Shown here one piece after another: positions 53,483-62,754 of a stretch of 64,000 nucleotides of DNA. The notes under the pieces are model-generated. The model was not told where the DNA came from. It did not search any database and saw nothing but the letters and a program-made list of their open reading frames with translations. A program made the position numbers and the translations under genes. Source of the stretch: Firmicutes bacterium CAG:95 (GTDB lineage: Bacteria; Bacillota; Clostridia; Lachnospirales; Lachnospiraceae); the NCBI GenBank assembly GCA_000438155.1, contig FR902940.1, positions 17,974-81,973 on the forward strand, given 5' to 3'. Position 1 is the first letter of the stretch, and every line of letters begins with the position of its first letter.

Positions 53483-55006
53483 CTAACTTTTCTTAAGCTT
53501 CCTTCTCACAATCCCCCACAGATACTGAAACTCCTGCGTTCTGCCAAACACAAGCAGAAATACCCCATTAAAGATCACGCAGATCACAACAAACATAATC
53601 CCAAAGGACAGAATGCTGATCTGTGGCATAAGCACCTTACGGATCCCATACAGAATTGCAAAGGTTCCGCCAAGTACGGCAAGAAACTTCATAGAATCCA
53701 GAAAATAATCCTTTGCCCGGATCTCAAAGCAGACACGATAAATAATAATGGGCTTCGTAATATTGGCAATGAGTCCGGAAACAATCGTTCCGATATACAC
53801 TCCGGCAAGTCCGATCCGCTGTACCAGCACAATGGATACCACAAGATTCACTGCTCCCTGAATAAGTGCGAGATATTTATCCTGTTCAAACACTCCTGCT
53901 GCCGTCTTGAAATTCGACAGCACGATCCGTTCTCCCTTAAAGTAATAGTCAATTAAAATACAGGTCACCGCTGCCACAGGGAGAACATTGGAAGGCCCCA
54001 GCCACAGCCAGACAAGCGGTGTCAGCAGCAGTAAAAATCCCGTCGCCGAAAATCCATAGATCCAGCAGGCAAAAAAGCGGTACACCTTGAAGATTTCATA
54101 CTGCTTCTGCCGGCTCTCCGTTGCAATGAGATTACCAAAGCTCGATAACACCGAGTTAAAAATAATATTCACAAAGTTCGAAACCGAAGAAATCACCAGA
54201 TTGTAGTTATCTACGATTCCGCTTAACGTTACGTTAATAAACCCGGAAATAATCATGGCATCCGTCTGAAGCCGTGCCACATCTCCCACCTTATGGAGGA
54301 CGAGTGCCTTGGTTTTCTTAACAACCTCCCCGACCTCCTCTTTGGTAAGGGGCTTGATATCCTTTTCCTTCAGATAAGGATACATATTATTCAGATACCG
54401 GCTCACAAAAATCTTCTGCAGCAGCTCTACCGTCGCTGCGGTCAGCAGGTATGCATAGAAATTGCCTGTTGTCAAAATGACAATGATCTGCAGCGTCACC
54501 GTAATCATTTTGGTCACAGTAATGATATTCGTCTGGATATAATTCTTCTGCTCGGCATTCACCAGACTGTACTTATACGCCACAAAATAGGAACTCACCG
54601 TATTAAACAGAAAAATCAGATAATACAGTGTCAGATCCCGGAGTGTTACACCCTCTGGCTGTTTCACAAGATATGGCAGAAAGGGGACAATCGCAAGTCC
54701 GATGCCTGCGACCACAAACCCTATGATCCGGTATGCCTTCTTATACAGAAGCATGTAGGACTTGATCTTCTCATAGTCCTTATGGATCACCGGCTTATAC
54801 AAGCTGTAATTCAGTGCTGTACCAATTCCCAACTCTGCCATGGACAATACCGACAATATACCGGTATATAAGGCGTTAACTCCATTCAGCGTCTGACCCA
54901 GATGCCGGATAAAGATCGTACGCAGAACAAACCCGAGCAGCTGAGTAGTCAGGTTACCGATGTATCCGAATATGATGTTTCTCGCTGCTGCTTTAACTCT
55001 TCCCAT
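53483..55006 (-). CDS. wzx: Wzx-type flippase, second in window
   Basis: 507 residues and about 14 helices. Starts NIIFGYIGNLTTQLLGFVLR and IFIRHLGQTLNGVNALYTGI, a form common in Gram-positive polysaccharide exporters of the MOP superfamily. The soluble loop near residue 225 (KTKALVLHKVGDVARLQTD) is typical. It overlaps the pyruvyltransferase gene by 58 nt, the longest overlap in the run. It probably exports the unit made by the right-hand locus. Confidence 0.88.
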   Translation of the reverse strand: MGRVKAAARNIIFGYIGNLTTQLLGFVLRTIFIRHLGQTLNGVNALYTGILSVLSMAELGIGTALNYSLYKPVIHKDYEKIKSYMLLYKKAYRIIGFVVAGIGLAIVPFLPYLVKQPEGVTLRDLTLYYLIFLFNTVSSYFVAYKYSLVNAEQKNYIQTNIITVTKMITVTLQIIVILTTGNFYAYLLTAATVELLQKIFVSRYLNNMYPYLKEKDIKPLTKEEVGEVVKKTKALVLHKVGDVARLQTDAMIISGFINVTLSGIVDNYNLVISSVSNFVNIIFNSVLSSFGNLIATESRQKQYEIFKVYRFFACWIYGFSATGFLLLLTPLVWLWLGPSNVLPVAAVTCILIDYYFKGERIVLSNFKTAAGVFEQDKYLALIQGAVNLVVSIVLVQRIGLAGVYIGTIVSGLIANITKPIIIYRVCFEIRAKDYFLDSMKFLAVLGGTFAILYGIRKVLMPQISILSFGIMFVVICVIFNGVFLLVFGRTQEFQYLWGIVRRKLKKS

Positions 55007-56292
55007 AAATGATTAATCTCTTCTCCTGTCCGGAGTGCCTGTTCCTGATAGTCCGGTATCTTCTTTTGCAGATGCTCCCGGATCAAATTCTCCTGTTCCA
55101 TCAGCCACTGAAATTCACAAACCAGATCCTGCGGATCCTTGAGACTCTGTACCGGCAGTACATAATGCTCCTGACTTCCGAACAGATCTTTCGCAATTCC
55201 TGCCGCCTTAACAGAATAGCCAACTACCAGTGTCGGCACGCAGGTGGAATATGCTGCAATTGTTGCATGTGTCCGTGCCCCGACAAAGAAACGGCACTGA
55301 CTGATATAGCCCTTCAGTTCTTCACAGCTTCCATCCGGAATCTTTACCAATCGCTCTGTGGATTTATATTTTTCATAAAGCCCGGAAAGTGGCTTCCGGT
55401 CATCATTATTCTTCCACACCACATGTGGAATTAATGCGATCTGCATATCTGTATGCCCGATAATCCATTCAATCAGCTGTTCATAGCACTTCATCGTAAT
55501 TCCCGGTACGGACTCACATTTCTGAATAAGCGGACTCACATTAACCCCCACGGTATTGCCCTTCCAGAAGCCATCCGGCACCTTCTTCCTGACATATCCC
55601 AGGGTAAAGGCCGGGTCCGGTATCTGAACAATTCTGGGAAAATCGGGTGTAATCTGTATATTTGATGTGCTTCGGATATTCAATATATTCCTGTTATTAT
55701 TATTACTGTTATTGTTACTATTACTCTGTTCCCGTCTTTTTGCAAAGGCATCACACAAGGCCTCATAGGTCAGGGACTCCCTTGCAATAATCAGATGATA
55801 ATGGCTTAAATCCTCCAATATCGGATTTGACTGTGTCTCCTGTCCCCTCTTCAACAGCTCCGGTTCAATGGAGCATCCCAGTAAAACGGTCTTCGTTCCC
55901 TTCTGTGTAAAAGCAAGATTGGCAAGACGCAGATCTGAAAGCATGCTGTCATAGCAATAGTTGTCTCCACCAATCGAAATGGCAAGCGGAGACATCGGCT
56001 GCTTAAAAATATCCCCATAACGGTAACGCAGAAAACTCGCTGCATCCTTCGTGATCATGCGGTAAGCATAATAAAAAAGATGTGCCAATTTATGTTCCTC
56101 AAAGCTGCGCTCCTGTTTGATCTCACACAGCTCCTTCAAGGTATACTGCCAATCCTCGTTCCCCCGATAGGATACCAGTACAGCATCTTCTTTCATCATA
56201 TGGCACAGGCTGTTCACAATTGCCTCGCAGCCGTGATTGCCACTGCCTGCATGCATATATAAAATAATCTGATTCTGATGATTCCCCTTCAT
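54949..56292 (-). CDS. Polysaccharide pyruvyl transferase
   Basis: 447 residues of the PF04230 family: YMHAGSGNHGCEAIVNSLCH, ISIGGDNYCYDSM, LIIARESLTYEAL, and RFFVGARTHATIAAYSTCVP with LVVGYSVKAAGIAKDLFG. It would put a pyruvate ketal on a sugar, from PEP, giving the polymer negative charge. A low-complexity insertion of Asn and Ser at about residues 190-205, encoded by a trinucleotide-like run at 55681-55735, separates two domains. GAAGGAAC precedes the start. Confidence 0.88.
   Translation of the reverse strand: MKGNHQNQIILYMHAGSGNHGCEAIVNSLCHMMKEDAVLVSYRGNEDWQYTLKELCEIKQERSFEEHKLAHLFYYAYRMITKDAASFLRYRYGDIFKQPMSPLAISIGGDNYCYDSMLSDLRLANLAFTQKGTKTVLLGCSIEPELLKRGQETQSNPILEDLSHYHLIIARESLTYEALCDAFAKRREQSNSNNNSNNNNRNILNIRSTSNIQITPDFPRIVQIPDPAFTLGYVRKKVPDGFWKGNTVGVNVSPLIQKCESVPGITMKCYEQLIEWIIGHTDMQIALIPHVVWKNNDDRKPLSGLYEKYKSTERLVKIPDGSCEELKGYISQCRFFVGARTHATIAAYSTCVPTLVVGYSVKAAGIAKDLFGSQEHYVLPVQSLKDPQDLVCEFQWLMEQENLIREHLQKKIPDYQEQALRTGEEINHLWEELKQQRETSYSDTSVT
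55681..55735. repeat. Asn/Ser-coding trinucleotide run in the pyruvyltransferase gene
   Basis: The plus strand reads as imperfect repeats of TTA/TTG/CTG-type triplets, coding on the minus strand for a run of Asn with some Ser and one Arg. It stays in frame. Repeats of this kind change length in whole codons, so the linker length may vary among strains. Confidence 0.75.
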
Positions 56293-56315
56293 ATAGTTCC
56301 TTCTTCTTTAATGTT

Positions 56316-57308
56316 TTATTTCCAATGATAACACCACAAATACAATTTCGGTGCCAATGCAAAGAATCTCACCTTAATCCGGTACCCTTTGGAAAGCAAT
56401 TCCATTGCTTGTTCATTCTGTCGTTCTTTTAAAAGCTTTTCATGGCACTCTTTCGTATAGATTTCATATTGCTTTCGCTCTGCCCCTGGCAATCCCGCCA
56501 GTTTCCCGGCCGTCAGCATAATGGAGATCAACAGAATCGAGGTTGCCTTACTCTCGCATTCCGGAAGAAGCCTTCGTACCTGCTCCCGGGCAATCTCCCA
56601 GCAACGGATCTGATCCATATATTCCGGACGGAACGTGCGGTTCATGGCTCCCTGTGGATTCTGGTAATATCCGTATCCATGAAAATCAATCTCAACAATC
56701 GTTTCTGTTTTGGGCAGCAGATCCATAAGAAAAAGCATATCCTCTCCGATGGTCATTCCCTCTCTGAACCACTCTTCGGTATGCATCTGTTGGAGCAAGG
56801 CTTTGCGGTACAGTTTGCTCCAGCACCGGCTGTTTCCACACAAAATCTGATCCCTTAGATATTCCTGTTTCTCATACAGCTTATAAGTCTGATCGCCTAC
56901 CGGCACGGAATTGGCCACAATCTCCCACTCCCGTTCCGTATTCCAGATGGTAAAACGGCATCCGGCAATGTCACTTCCGGTCTGTTCCATCGCTCCATAC
57001 AATCTCTGCAGCATCTGAGGATGTATCCGGTCATCGGCATCCACAAAGGTAAGCAATTCTCCCTTTGCCAGTGCAATCCCATGATTTCGTGAGGCGGACA
57101 CCCCAAGATCCTCCGTTGTGATGAAGGACAGATTCCCATAGCTTTGCACAAGCTTCTCACAGACCTCTGCGGTTCTATCTGTAGAACCGTCATTAATCAC
57201 AATAATTTCCAACGGTTCATAGCTCTGTGCCTCAATGCTCTCTATGCAGTTTTTCAAATACCGTTCCCCGTTATAAACGGGAACGATCACACTAATCAGT
57301 GGCTGCAT
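56316..57308 (-). CDS. GT2-family glycosyltransferase
   Basis: 330 residues. LISVIVPVYNGERYLKNCIE, VINDGSTDRTAEVCEKL and FVDADDRIHPQMLQRLYGAM are the nucleotide and metal sites of a GT2 GT-A domain in residues 1-220; GMTIGEDMLFLMDLLPKTE gives the ED acceptor motif. The helical C-terminus is of the EpsJ-like type. ATG 57308 is chosen since GGAG lies 6 nt upstream; an upstream GTG is in frame. Sugar unknown. Confidence 0.85.
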   Translation of the reverse strand: MQPLISVIVPVYNGERYLKNCIESIEAQSYEPLEIIVINDGSTDRTAEVCEKLVQSYGNLSFITTEDLGVSASRNHGIALAKGELLTFVDADDRIHPQMLQRLYGAMEQTGSDIAGCRFTIWNTEREWEIVANSVPVGDQTYKLYEKQEYLRDQILCGNSRCWSKLYRKALLQQMHTEEWFREGMTIGEDMLFLMDLLPKTETIVEIDFHGYGYYQNPQGAMNRTFRPEYMDQIRCWEIAREQVRRLLPECESKATSILLISIMLTAGKLAGLPGAERKQYEIYTKECHEKLLKERQNEQAMELLSKGYRIKVRFFALAPKLYLWCYHWK

Positions 57309-57384
57309 TCGTTTCTCCACAATAAATCAATCAATGAAACTACTTATTATTTATGTAATCATAACTATTCAGAACCACATTCGT

Positions 57385-57416
57385 AAAACCGCTGTTTCAC
57401 AGCTAATTTTTACTCA
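57385..57416 (+). terminator. Hairpin with T-run in the gap between two GT2 genes
   Basis: GCTGT-TTC-ACAGC at 57391-57403 is a perfect 5-bp stem, with AAAACC before and TAATTTTT after it on the plus strand. On the transcribed minus strand it would end in GGTTTTA, a weak terminator or attenuator at best. It lies in one of the two largest gaps of the right-hand run (57309-57430). Confidence 0.3.
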
Positions 57417-57430
57417 TATGTCCTCATATA

Positions 57431-58486
57431 TTAGCGGTAATATAGGATCATTGCCAGCCGCAGCACCCGGATCATAAATACATTCGGATGCAGAAGCACC
57501 AGATAAAGAAGCAGATTGGACTTTTCATGAATCTCGACTACCGTCTTCTGTACCAGTTCCTTTACCTCCGGAGCATTACAGATCTCCCTGATGTTCTTTT
57601 TATATCCGGCCGGATTACCTCTTGCCTCATTCTTAAGCACAAGCAGCAGCAGGAAAAGATACTCCCGGTCTGCCTGATCCAGCATCCATGCATAGTCCGG
57701 CATGGGAATTTCATTGCTATTACAGCATTTGTCTTCTAAAATATGGCTGATAATTCCCCGTAACCTCCGGTTATTCTCATAAAGTCCCTTGTCATACTGA
57801 TGTGCCATGGACTCCGTCACATACAGATAATGATAATATGCCTTATGATTCATAACTACCAGATGCTCGCAGTCTAACAGGCAGGGTAATAGTAATGTCA
57901 GGTCTTCCCCCATCCGGATATCAGTCTGGCAGTATTTCATATTGTCTAAGACCAGTTTCCTGGAAATCAGCTTCATACAGCGGGAAATCGTTACATACCG
58001 GTGCTCCTGCCCCAGCACAAACGGCAGCACCTTCTTTAATAAAGTCTCCCGGTTATACTCTCCGGGGACAAGCTGCTGGTATACAGGCTCGCTCGTTCCG
58101 TTGTCCCGTTCAATCACATAATCACTCGATACAATCTCTGAATTACTTCCCGTCACATACGGAATCATCTCCACAACCATCTGCGGTTCCACCCAGTCAT
58201 CACTGTCTACAAAGCAGAGATATTCCCCGTTGCTGTGTTCCACCCCATATTTCCACGCGGACACAAGACCACCATTTTCTTTATGAAAAACCTTAATCTG
58301 TGGATATTTATTGGCAAAACAATCGCACAATGCTCCACTGTCATCTGTAGACCCATCATCAACAAGAAGGATTTCCACATTCTGATAGGTCTGTGCGATC
58401 AGGGAATTCACACATTTTTTCAAATATTTTGCCGTATTATAAACCGGTACAATAATACTTACTTTATAATTTTCTTTACTGTTCAT
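57431..58486 (-). CDS. GT2-family glycosyltransferase
   Basis: 351 residues: VSIIVPVYNTAKYLKKCVNS, LLVDDGSTDDSGALCD, CFVDSDDWVEPQMVVEM and the ED motif in DIRMGEDLTLLLPCLLDCE. It shares the two-part plan of the next GT2 gene downstream in the transcript (56316), and both are EpsJ-like, so they are paralogues. GGAGACG precedes the ATG. It opens a transcription unit if the -10 box at 58554 is real. Confidence 0.87.
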   Translation of the reverse strand: MNSKENYKVSIIVPVYNTAKYLKKCVNSLIAQTYQNVEILLVDDGSTDDSGALCDCFANKYPQIKVFHKENGGLVSAWKYGVEHSNGEYLCFVDSDDWVEPQMVVEMIPYVTGSNSEIVSSDYVIERDNGTSEPVYQQLVPGEYNRETLLKKVLPFVLGQEHRYVTISRCMKLISRKLVLDNMKYCQTDIRMGEDLTLLLPCLLDCEHLVVMNHKAYYHYLYVTESMAHQYDKGLYENNRRLRGIISHILEDKCCNSNEIPMPDYAWMLDQADREYLFLLLLVLKNEARGNPAGYKKNIREICNAPEVKELVQKTVVEIHEKSNLLLYLVLLHPNVFMIRVLRLAMILYYR

Positions 58487-58553
58487 CCTGACTACGTCTC
58501 CGGATATATTCTTATTTTACAACAAGTCATTAAAATATTACTTTATCTGACTC

Positions 58554-58559
58554 ATTATA
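58554..58559 (-). promoter_or_regulatory. Possible -10 box upstream of the 57431-58486 gene
   Basis: TATAAT is present on the minus strand about 65-70 nt before the ATG at 58486, in an AT-rich 97-nt gap. I find no good -35 box at 16-18 nt. If real, it would let the genes to the left be transcribed apart from the initiating transferase. Confidence 0.25.
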
Positions 58560-58583
58560 TTAGTTCAGTAAAATTTCTACATT

Positions 58584-59633
58584 TTATACCAATTGCTGAT
58601 AAATTTTTATAAGCTCCTGCAGACTCTTCTCAATGGAAAATTCTTTCTGTACCTTTGCTCTCGCATTCTTTCCCAGACATTCACACAATTCCGGATCTGA
58701 CAATAATTTTTCCAGTGCTGACTTTAGTCCCTCCGGATCTTTGGGTTTGATTAACAATCCCGTCTGTCCCGGTTCAACCATCTGCGGGATTCCTCCCACA
58801 TTAGTTGCAACAATTCCACACTGATATGCCATAGCCTCTAAAACAGATACCGGTTGTCCTTCAAAATAAGTGGGAAAGACAAAAAGGTCACTGATCCGTA
58901 AATAATCCTTCTTGGCTTCGCCTTGAAGCCATCCAAGATCAGTCACATATTCCTTCATCTTCGCTGCTTCTTCCCGCAGTTCTTCGTCCTCCCAAATGCC
59001 GCCTAAAAGTAAACGCATCTGTGGAAACTGCTCATGTAACTGCGGCAGAACAGAAAACAATTCCCGTAAGCCTTTTTCCTTGCAAAGTCTTCCCAAAAAC
59101 AAAATTTTCTGTTTTCCATATTCCTTTTCTATACTATCCGGAACCGGTACTGCATTGGGAAACAGAATGACCTTGGAAGGCTCCAGTATTCCTTTGAAAA
59201 ACTGTTTCAACTTAGGAGAAAGTACCAGAAACACATCCCCCATGCCAAGCACCTGACGGATCCTTGCTCTTCCCCGGTCATTCTGTTCCTTTTCATAAAA
59301 GGTTTCAAAATCGCCGCCATGCTGGTGAATGACGATCTTCTTTCCTGCACGCTTTGCTGCTTTAATGAACAGGGACTTCCGGTAATAGCTGCTGTCCGAT
59401 GCCACATTCACATGCACAATCGGATATTCCGGTAACAGCTTCAGGAACTTCATATAGGCTTTCACAGCCTGCCAGAGCTTGCGGAGTTTACTTCCCTCAA
59501 CCATCGTTCCAATGTAGTTAAGGTCTACTTTTTCGTTAATTCCGGCGTCGTAATAGTTATTCACTACCCCGGATATTCCGCCATGTACACTGCGATCCGG
59601 CCCAACCATTAACACCTTGATTCGATCATCCAT
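58584..59633 (-). CDS. GT4-family glycosyltransferase
   Basis: 349 residues: KVLMVGPDRSVHGGISGVVN in the acceptor domain, KIVIHQHGGDFETFY, KILFLGRLCKEKGLRELFSV, and VFPTYFEGQPVSVLEAMAYQ with the full EX7E motif, then ATNVGGIPQMVEPGQTG. It overlaps the sugar-transferase stop by one base (TGATG), so it is coupled to it and is the likely second enzyme of repeat-unit assembly. The alternative GTG start is three bases upstream. Confidence 0.88.
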   Translation of the reverse strand: MDDRIKVLMVGPDRSVHGGISGVVNNYYDAGINEKVDLNYIGTMVEGSKLRKLWQAVKAYMKFLKLLPEYPIVHVNVASDSSYYRKSLFIKAAKRAGKKIVIHQHGGDFETFYEKEQNDRGRARIRQVLGMGDVFLVLSPKLKQFFKGILEPSKVILFPNAVPVPDSIEKEYGKQKILFLGRLCKEKGLRELFSVLPQLHEQFPQMRLLLGGIWEDEELREEAAKMKEYVTDLGWLQGEAKKDYLRISDLFVFPTYFEGQPVSVLEAMAYQCGIVATNVGGIPQMVEPGQTGLLIKPKDPEGLKSALEKLLSDPELCECLGKNARAKVQKEFSIEKSLQELIKIYQQLV

Positions 59634-61003
59634 CACTTGGAGCCTTTCCCTGCAAATACCACCCAGATGGTCTTAAACAGGATTTTAATATCCAGCCATA
59701 AAGACCAATTATCAATATACTGTAAATCATACTTCACAACATCGTCAAAGTTCTCGATTTCACTCCGTCCGCTGACCTGCCACATGCCGGTAAGTCCCGG
59801 TGTCATGCTGATTCTGCGGCGGTAATACTGGTTATACTTTTCGAACTCATCCTCTGTGGGAGGTCTTGTTCCCACGAGGCTCATATCACCTTTAACCACA
59901 TTATAGAACTGCGGCAGCTCGTCAATACTCGTTTTCCGGATAAATTTTCCAACCCTCGTGATACGGGGATCGTTTTCCATCTTAAACATCAGTCCCTTAA
60001 CTTCATTCCGGGACTGCAGCTCCTTCTTCCGCTCCTCCGCGTCGATGTACATGGAACGGAATTTATAAATCTTAAACCGTCTGCCGTTCCGTCCGATCCG
60101 GATCTGGGAGAACAGCACCGGCCCCGGTGAATCCAGCTTGATCGCAACCGCCACAAACGGGAAGAAAACCGCCGTGATCAGAAGTCCAACGAGACCTCCC
60201 ACGATATCCATTACGCGCTTTATCAACAGACGCTTATAGCTGCTGCGGAATCTGGTATAGGTAATAACCGGATAATTGCCAAAGCTGTCGATCTTCGTCC
60301 GGTTACTGTCGGCTCTCGGCAGTTCTACACAGAAATGACAGTTGACGCCCATTTCATCAAAGCTTCCTATAATTTCCTGTACCTGCTTCTGCAGCATATC
60401 CGGAGCATAGATAAATACCTCATCCAATGCCATCAGGGTTGCTTCTTCCAAAAAATTTGGCTTTAAATCCTCCATACATACCGCGTCAACAATCTGATAG
60501 CTGACGTCAAGTTCCTTTTTGAGCTTCTCCATAACCTCCGCAAGAAGTGACTTCTGCGTAATGACAAGGACTTTAATTCTCGTTGACTCCGACCGGTAAT
60601 GAAGCTTTACGGCCTTTTTAATCACTAAATGAATCAACAATGTGACCACGATATTCACGACAGGGAAGATAATCATCACCCAGCGTGAAAACTTGTCCGA
60701 CCACTTTAAGAAATACATGATCGGCTGCACGCCAAGGAACATAATAATTTCATATTGTACAACCGCTGCAAATTCCTTTATTGTCTTTCTCTTCACGAAA
60801 TTCCGGTTCCAGTCAAGGAAAAAGCTGTAAATCGTACAGACAAGCAAAAGCAGGAGACATACCTGAAAGTGAATCCCCTTGTCCTCCATATCCCGGAAAT
60901 TCCGGAATCGGATATACGTCGCAAGCACAAAGGAAATGACAATTCCGACAAGGTCTGCAAACCATAATCCATATACTGTTGCAATCTTATTTCTCTGATT
61001 CAT
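59633..61003 (-). CDS. Initiating sugar transferase (WbaP/WcaJ type)
   Basis: 456 residues: four N-terminal helices to about residue 130, a CoA-binding-like middle domain, one more helix, then the catalytic part with KRVMDIVGGLVGLLI, RFKIYKFRSMYIDAEERKK, RKTSIDELPQFYNVVKGDMS, VGTRPPTEDE and MTPGLTGMWQVSGRSE. It puts glucose- or galactose-1-phosphate on undecaprenyl phosphate and sets the start of the right-hand repeat unit. GGAGGTAAGGA precedes the start. Confidence 0.92.
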   Translation of the reverse strand: MNQRNKIATVYGLWFADLVGIVISFVLATYIRFRNFRDMEDKGIHFQVCLLLLLVCTIYSFFLDWNRNFVKRKTIKEFAAVVQYEIIMFLGVQPIMYFLKWSDKFSRWVMIIFPVVNIVVTLLIHLVIKKAVKLHYRSESTRIKVLVITQKSLLAEVMEKLKKELDVSYQIVDAVCMEDLKPNFLEEATLMALDEVFIYAPDMLQKQVQEIIGSFDEMGVNCHFCVELPRADSNRTKIDSFGNYPVITYTRFRSSYKRLLIKRVMDIVGGLVGLLITAVFFPFVAVAIKLDSPGPVLFSQIRIGRNGRRFKIYKFRSMYIDAEERKKELQSRNEVKGLMFKMENDPRITRVGKFIRKTSIDELPQFYNVVKGDMSLVGTRPPTEDEFEKYNQYYRRRISMTPGLTGMWQVSGRSEIENFDDVVKYDLQYIDNWSLWLDIKILFKTIWVVFAGKGSK

Positions 61004-61046
61004 TCCTTACCTCCGGCATCTTACAGTAGTGTAATTTCATACTTTT

Positions 61047-61985
61047 CTATCTGCTAAAAATTCTGCGTATTCTGCGGCATACCTTCCGTAAAAATCTCTT
61101 CACTTTCATACTGATTCTGATATAGTTCCGTTTCGCCTTACTGATCGGGGGCATGATGAGATATTCATAGTCCTTCCGGTGCTGCAGCAGATATTCCGGG
61201 TACGTATCATCCACTTCCACACGCTCAAACCGGGCATCCCGCCCAAACATATCCTCCCCCAGCATCAGACGATATTTTGCCTCTGCCAGAATATCCTGCT
61301 TATTGTATTCCTGATGTGCTGCCGCAACGACTTTATCTCCAATTCTCTTGGACACATCTGCTTCATGCCGGCTTCCCATATAGCCAAAATGCCATCCTCC
61401 ATCTGCAATCCGAACCGCATTCGGTGCCGTAACCTTTGCTTCACGAAGCTGGATAATACCGTCCTTTGGGATGCTTCGCTTTGCAAAAATTTTGGTTCCA
61501 AGCCACATTCTCCGTTCTACTCCCGGAAACTCACCGGTAATGGAAAGCAGATTTCCGGATACCTCTTCCATATTGATAAAGCAATAAAACATTCTCTGAG
61601 CCAGATGATACACCTTGTCCGGATCAAAATTCTGCTTCAACTCCTGCAAAACTCTGGGATTAGGGATTTCATCCACATCGCTTAAAAGGATCATGTCATT
61701 TTCACCTGCATCCGCAAGGCCCTTTTCCAACGCGTTCTTCTGAAATTTATCCCGCAGATGTGTTGTTGTGTTAACCGGCGAATTATCTACCACAATGTAC
61801 TCGATTTTGGGTAAGAATTCACGAAACATCTCTTTATTCTTTTCAAAACACAATTCCTTGGGCTCACCGGAAAACGTTACCGTGGCTTCTTCAATAATAA
61901 ACTTGTCTACATAAGGATCCAGAACATGAAGCCTCAGGTTCAGAATATCAAGTTCATTAAAAAATGGAATGCAATCGTAAACCAT
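61047..61985 (-). CDS. GT17-family glycosyltransferase
   Basis: 312 residues. MVYDCIPFFNELDILNLRLH with FIIEEATVTFSGEPKEL and NDMILLSDVDEIPNPRVLQEL (metal site SDVDE) are the signatures of GT17, the family of animal bisecting GlcNAc-transferase and of some bacterial capsule enzymes. GGWHFGYMGSRHEA follows. The C-terminus is strongly basic. AAAGGTATACGT selects ATG 61985; the upstream gene ends 10 nt away. Sugar probably GlcNAc, but not certain. Confidence 0.85.
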   Translation of the reverse strand: MVYDCIPFFNELDILNLRLHVLDPYVDKFIIEEATVTFSGEPKELCFEKNKEMFREFLPKIEYIVVDNSPVNTTTHLRDKFQKNALEKGLADAGENDMILLSDVDEIPNPRVLQELKQNFDPDKVYHLAQRMFYCFINMEEVSGNLLSITGEFPGVERRMWLGTKIFAKRSIPKDGIIQLREAKVTAPNAVRIADGGWHFGYMGSRHEADVSKRIGDKVVAAAHQEYNKQDILAEAKYRLMLGEDMFGRDARFERVEVDDTYPEYLLQHRKDYEYLIMPPISKAKRNYIRISMKVKRFLRKVCRRIRRIFSR

Positions 61986-61995
61986 ACGTATACCT

Positions 61996-62754
61996 TTACC
62001 TTCCTGCATGTCGCCAGAATAATAATGGCCGGATCAATTCCTTTAATTTCATCCAACGCCTTGTCCATGGATTCTGAAATTTCGGATACTGTTCATTTCT
62101 TCCCCACCACTTATGAAAAACAAATGGTGCATCCACATCTGCAATCTCCGGAATGGGATGCTCATGACTGAAATATTTTGCGACCTCAATCGGTGCAATC
62201 TGCATTCCGGCAGCCTCAATGTCATGCTTATGCCGGCAGCACAGAAAGATATCTTCATTAAAGAATCCCTCTTCATCCTTTTCCCATTTTAAATCTGCCT
62301 TGCGAGGGAACTCCAAAAGTCTCTTGCTGCGTAGGGAAACACTGTTTCCAACGCGGCACCAGTTACCATAAATATCATGATAGCAATGCTGTTTTCCATC
62401 TGCCGGAATCGGCCAGGGTGCCCCGATATAATCATATTTTAAAAATTCATCCTGCCATTTTTCAGGATGTACGACAAATCCATCATAATGCACGAGCAGG
62501 ACATAGTCCGTGTGAATATAATCCCCTAACTCATAAGCAATTTTATAATTAAAACAGTCAATATCCGTCAGTTTATCAGTATGTCGATAGGTAATTCCCT
62601 TAGGAAGAAAAAGAGGTTTCCGATGGGTAATCAGCACCACTTCACCAAAATGAATCCCCTGCATGCTGTATTCCAGGGCTTTCACTGTTTCATATAGTTT
62701 CACGCTTGTCATTGCTGCCAATGTTACATTAGGCAGCTCCAGCATTTTTTCCAT
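61996..62754 (-). CDS. DUF5672 family protein, probable glycosyltransferase
   Basis: 252 residues. LPNVTLAAMTSVKLYETVKA, the middle YVLLVHYDGFVVHPEKWQDE, YDYIGAPWPIPADG and NEDIFLCCRHKHD are the pattern of DUF5672, a family seen beside glycosyltransferases and thought to be GT-A-like, with VHYDG possibly carrying the metal Asp. No activity is established. AAAGG lies 10 nt before ATG 62754; an upstream in-frame ATG at 62787 is inside the GT11 gene. Confidence 0.78.
   Translation of the reverse strand: MEKMLELPNVTLAAMTSVKLYETVKALEYSMQGIHFGEVVLITHRKPLFLPKGITYRHTDKLTDIDCFNYKIAYELGDYIHTDYVLLVHYDGFVVHPEKWQDEFLKYDYIGAPWPIPADGKQHCYHDIYGNWCRVGNSVSLRSKRLLEFPRKADLKWEKDEEGFFNEDIFLCCRHKHDIEAAGMQIAPIEVAKYFSHEHPIPEIADVDAPFVFHKWWGRNEQYPKFQNPWTRRWMKLKELIRPLLFWRHAGR

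Noticed and set aside
54293..54871. A 192-residue plus-strand reading frame opposite the second Wzx gene
   Set aside because: It lies wholly inside a well-supported flippase on the other strand, has no family motif and no ribosome site; it is an antisense shadow.
61179..61685. A 168-residue plus-strand reading frame opposite GT17
   Set aside because: Fully within the GT17 gene, which has clear family motifs; no start signal.
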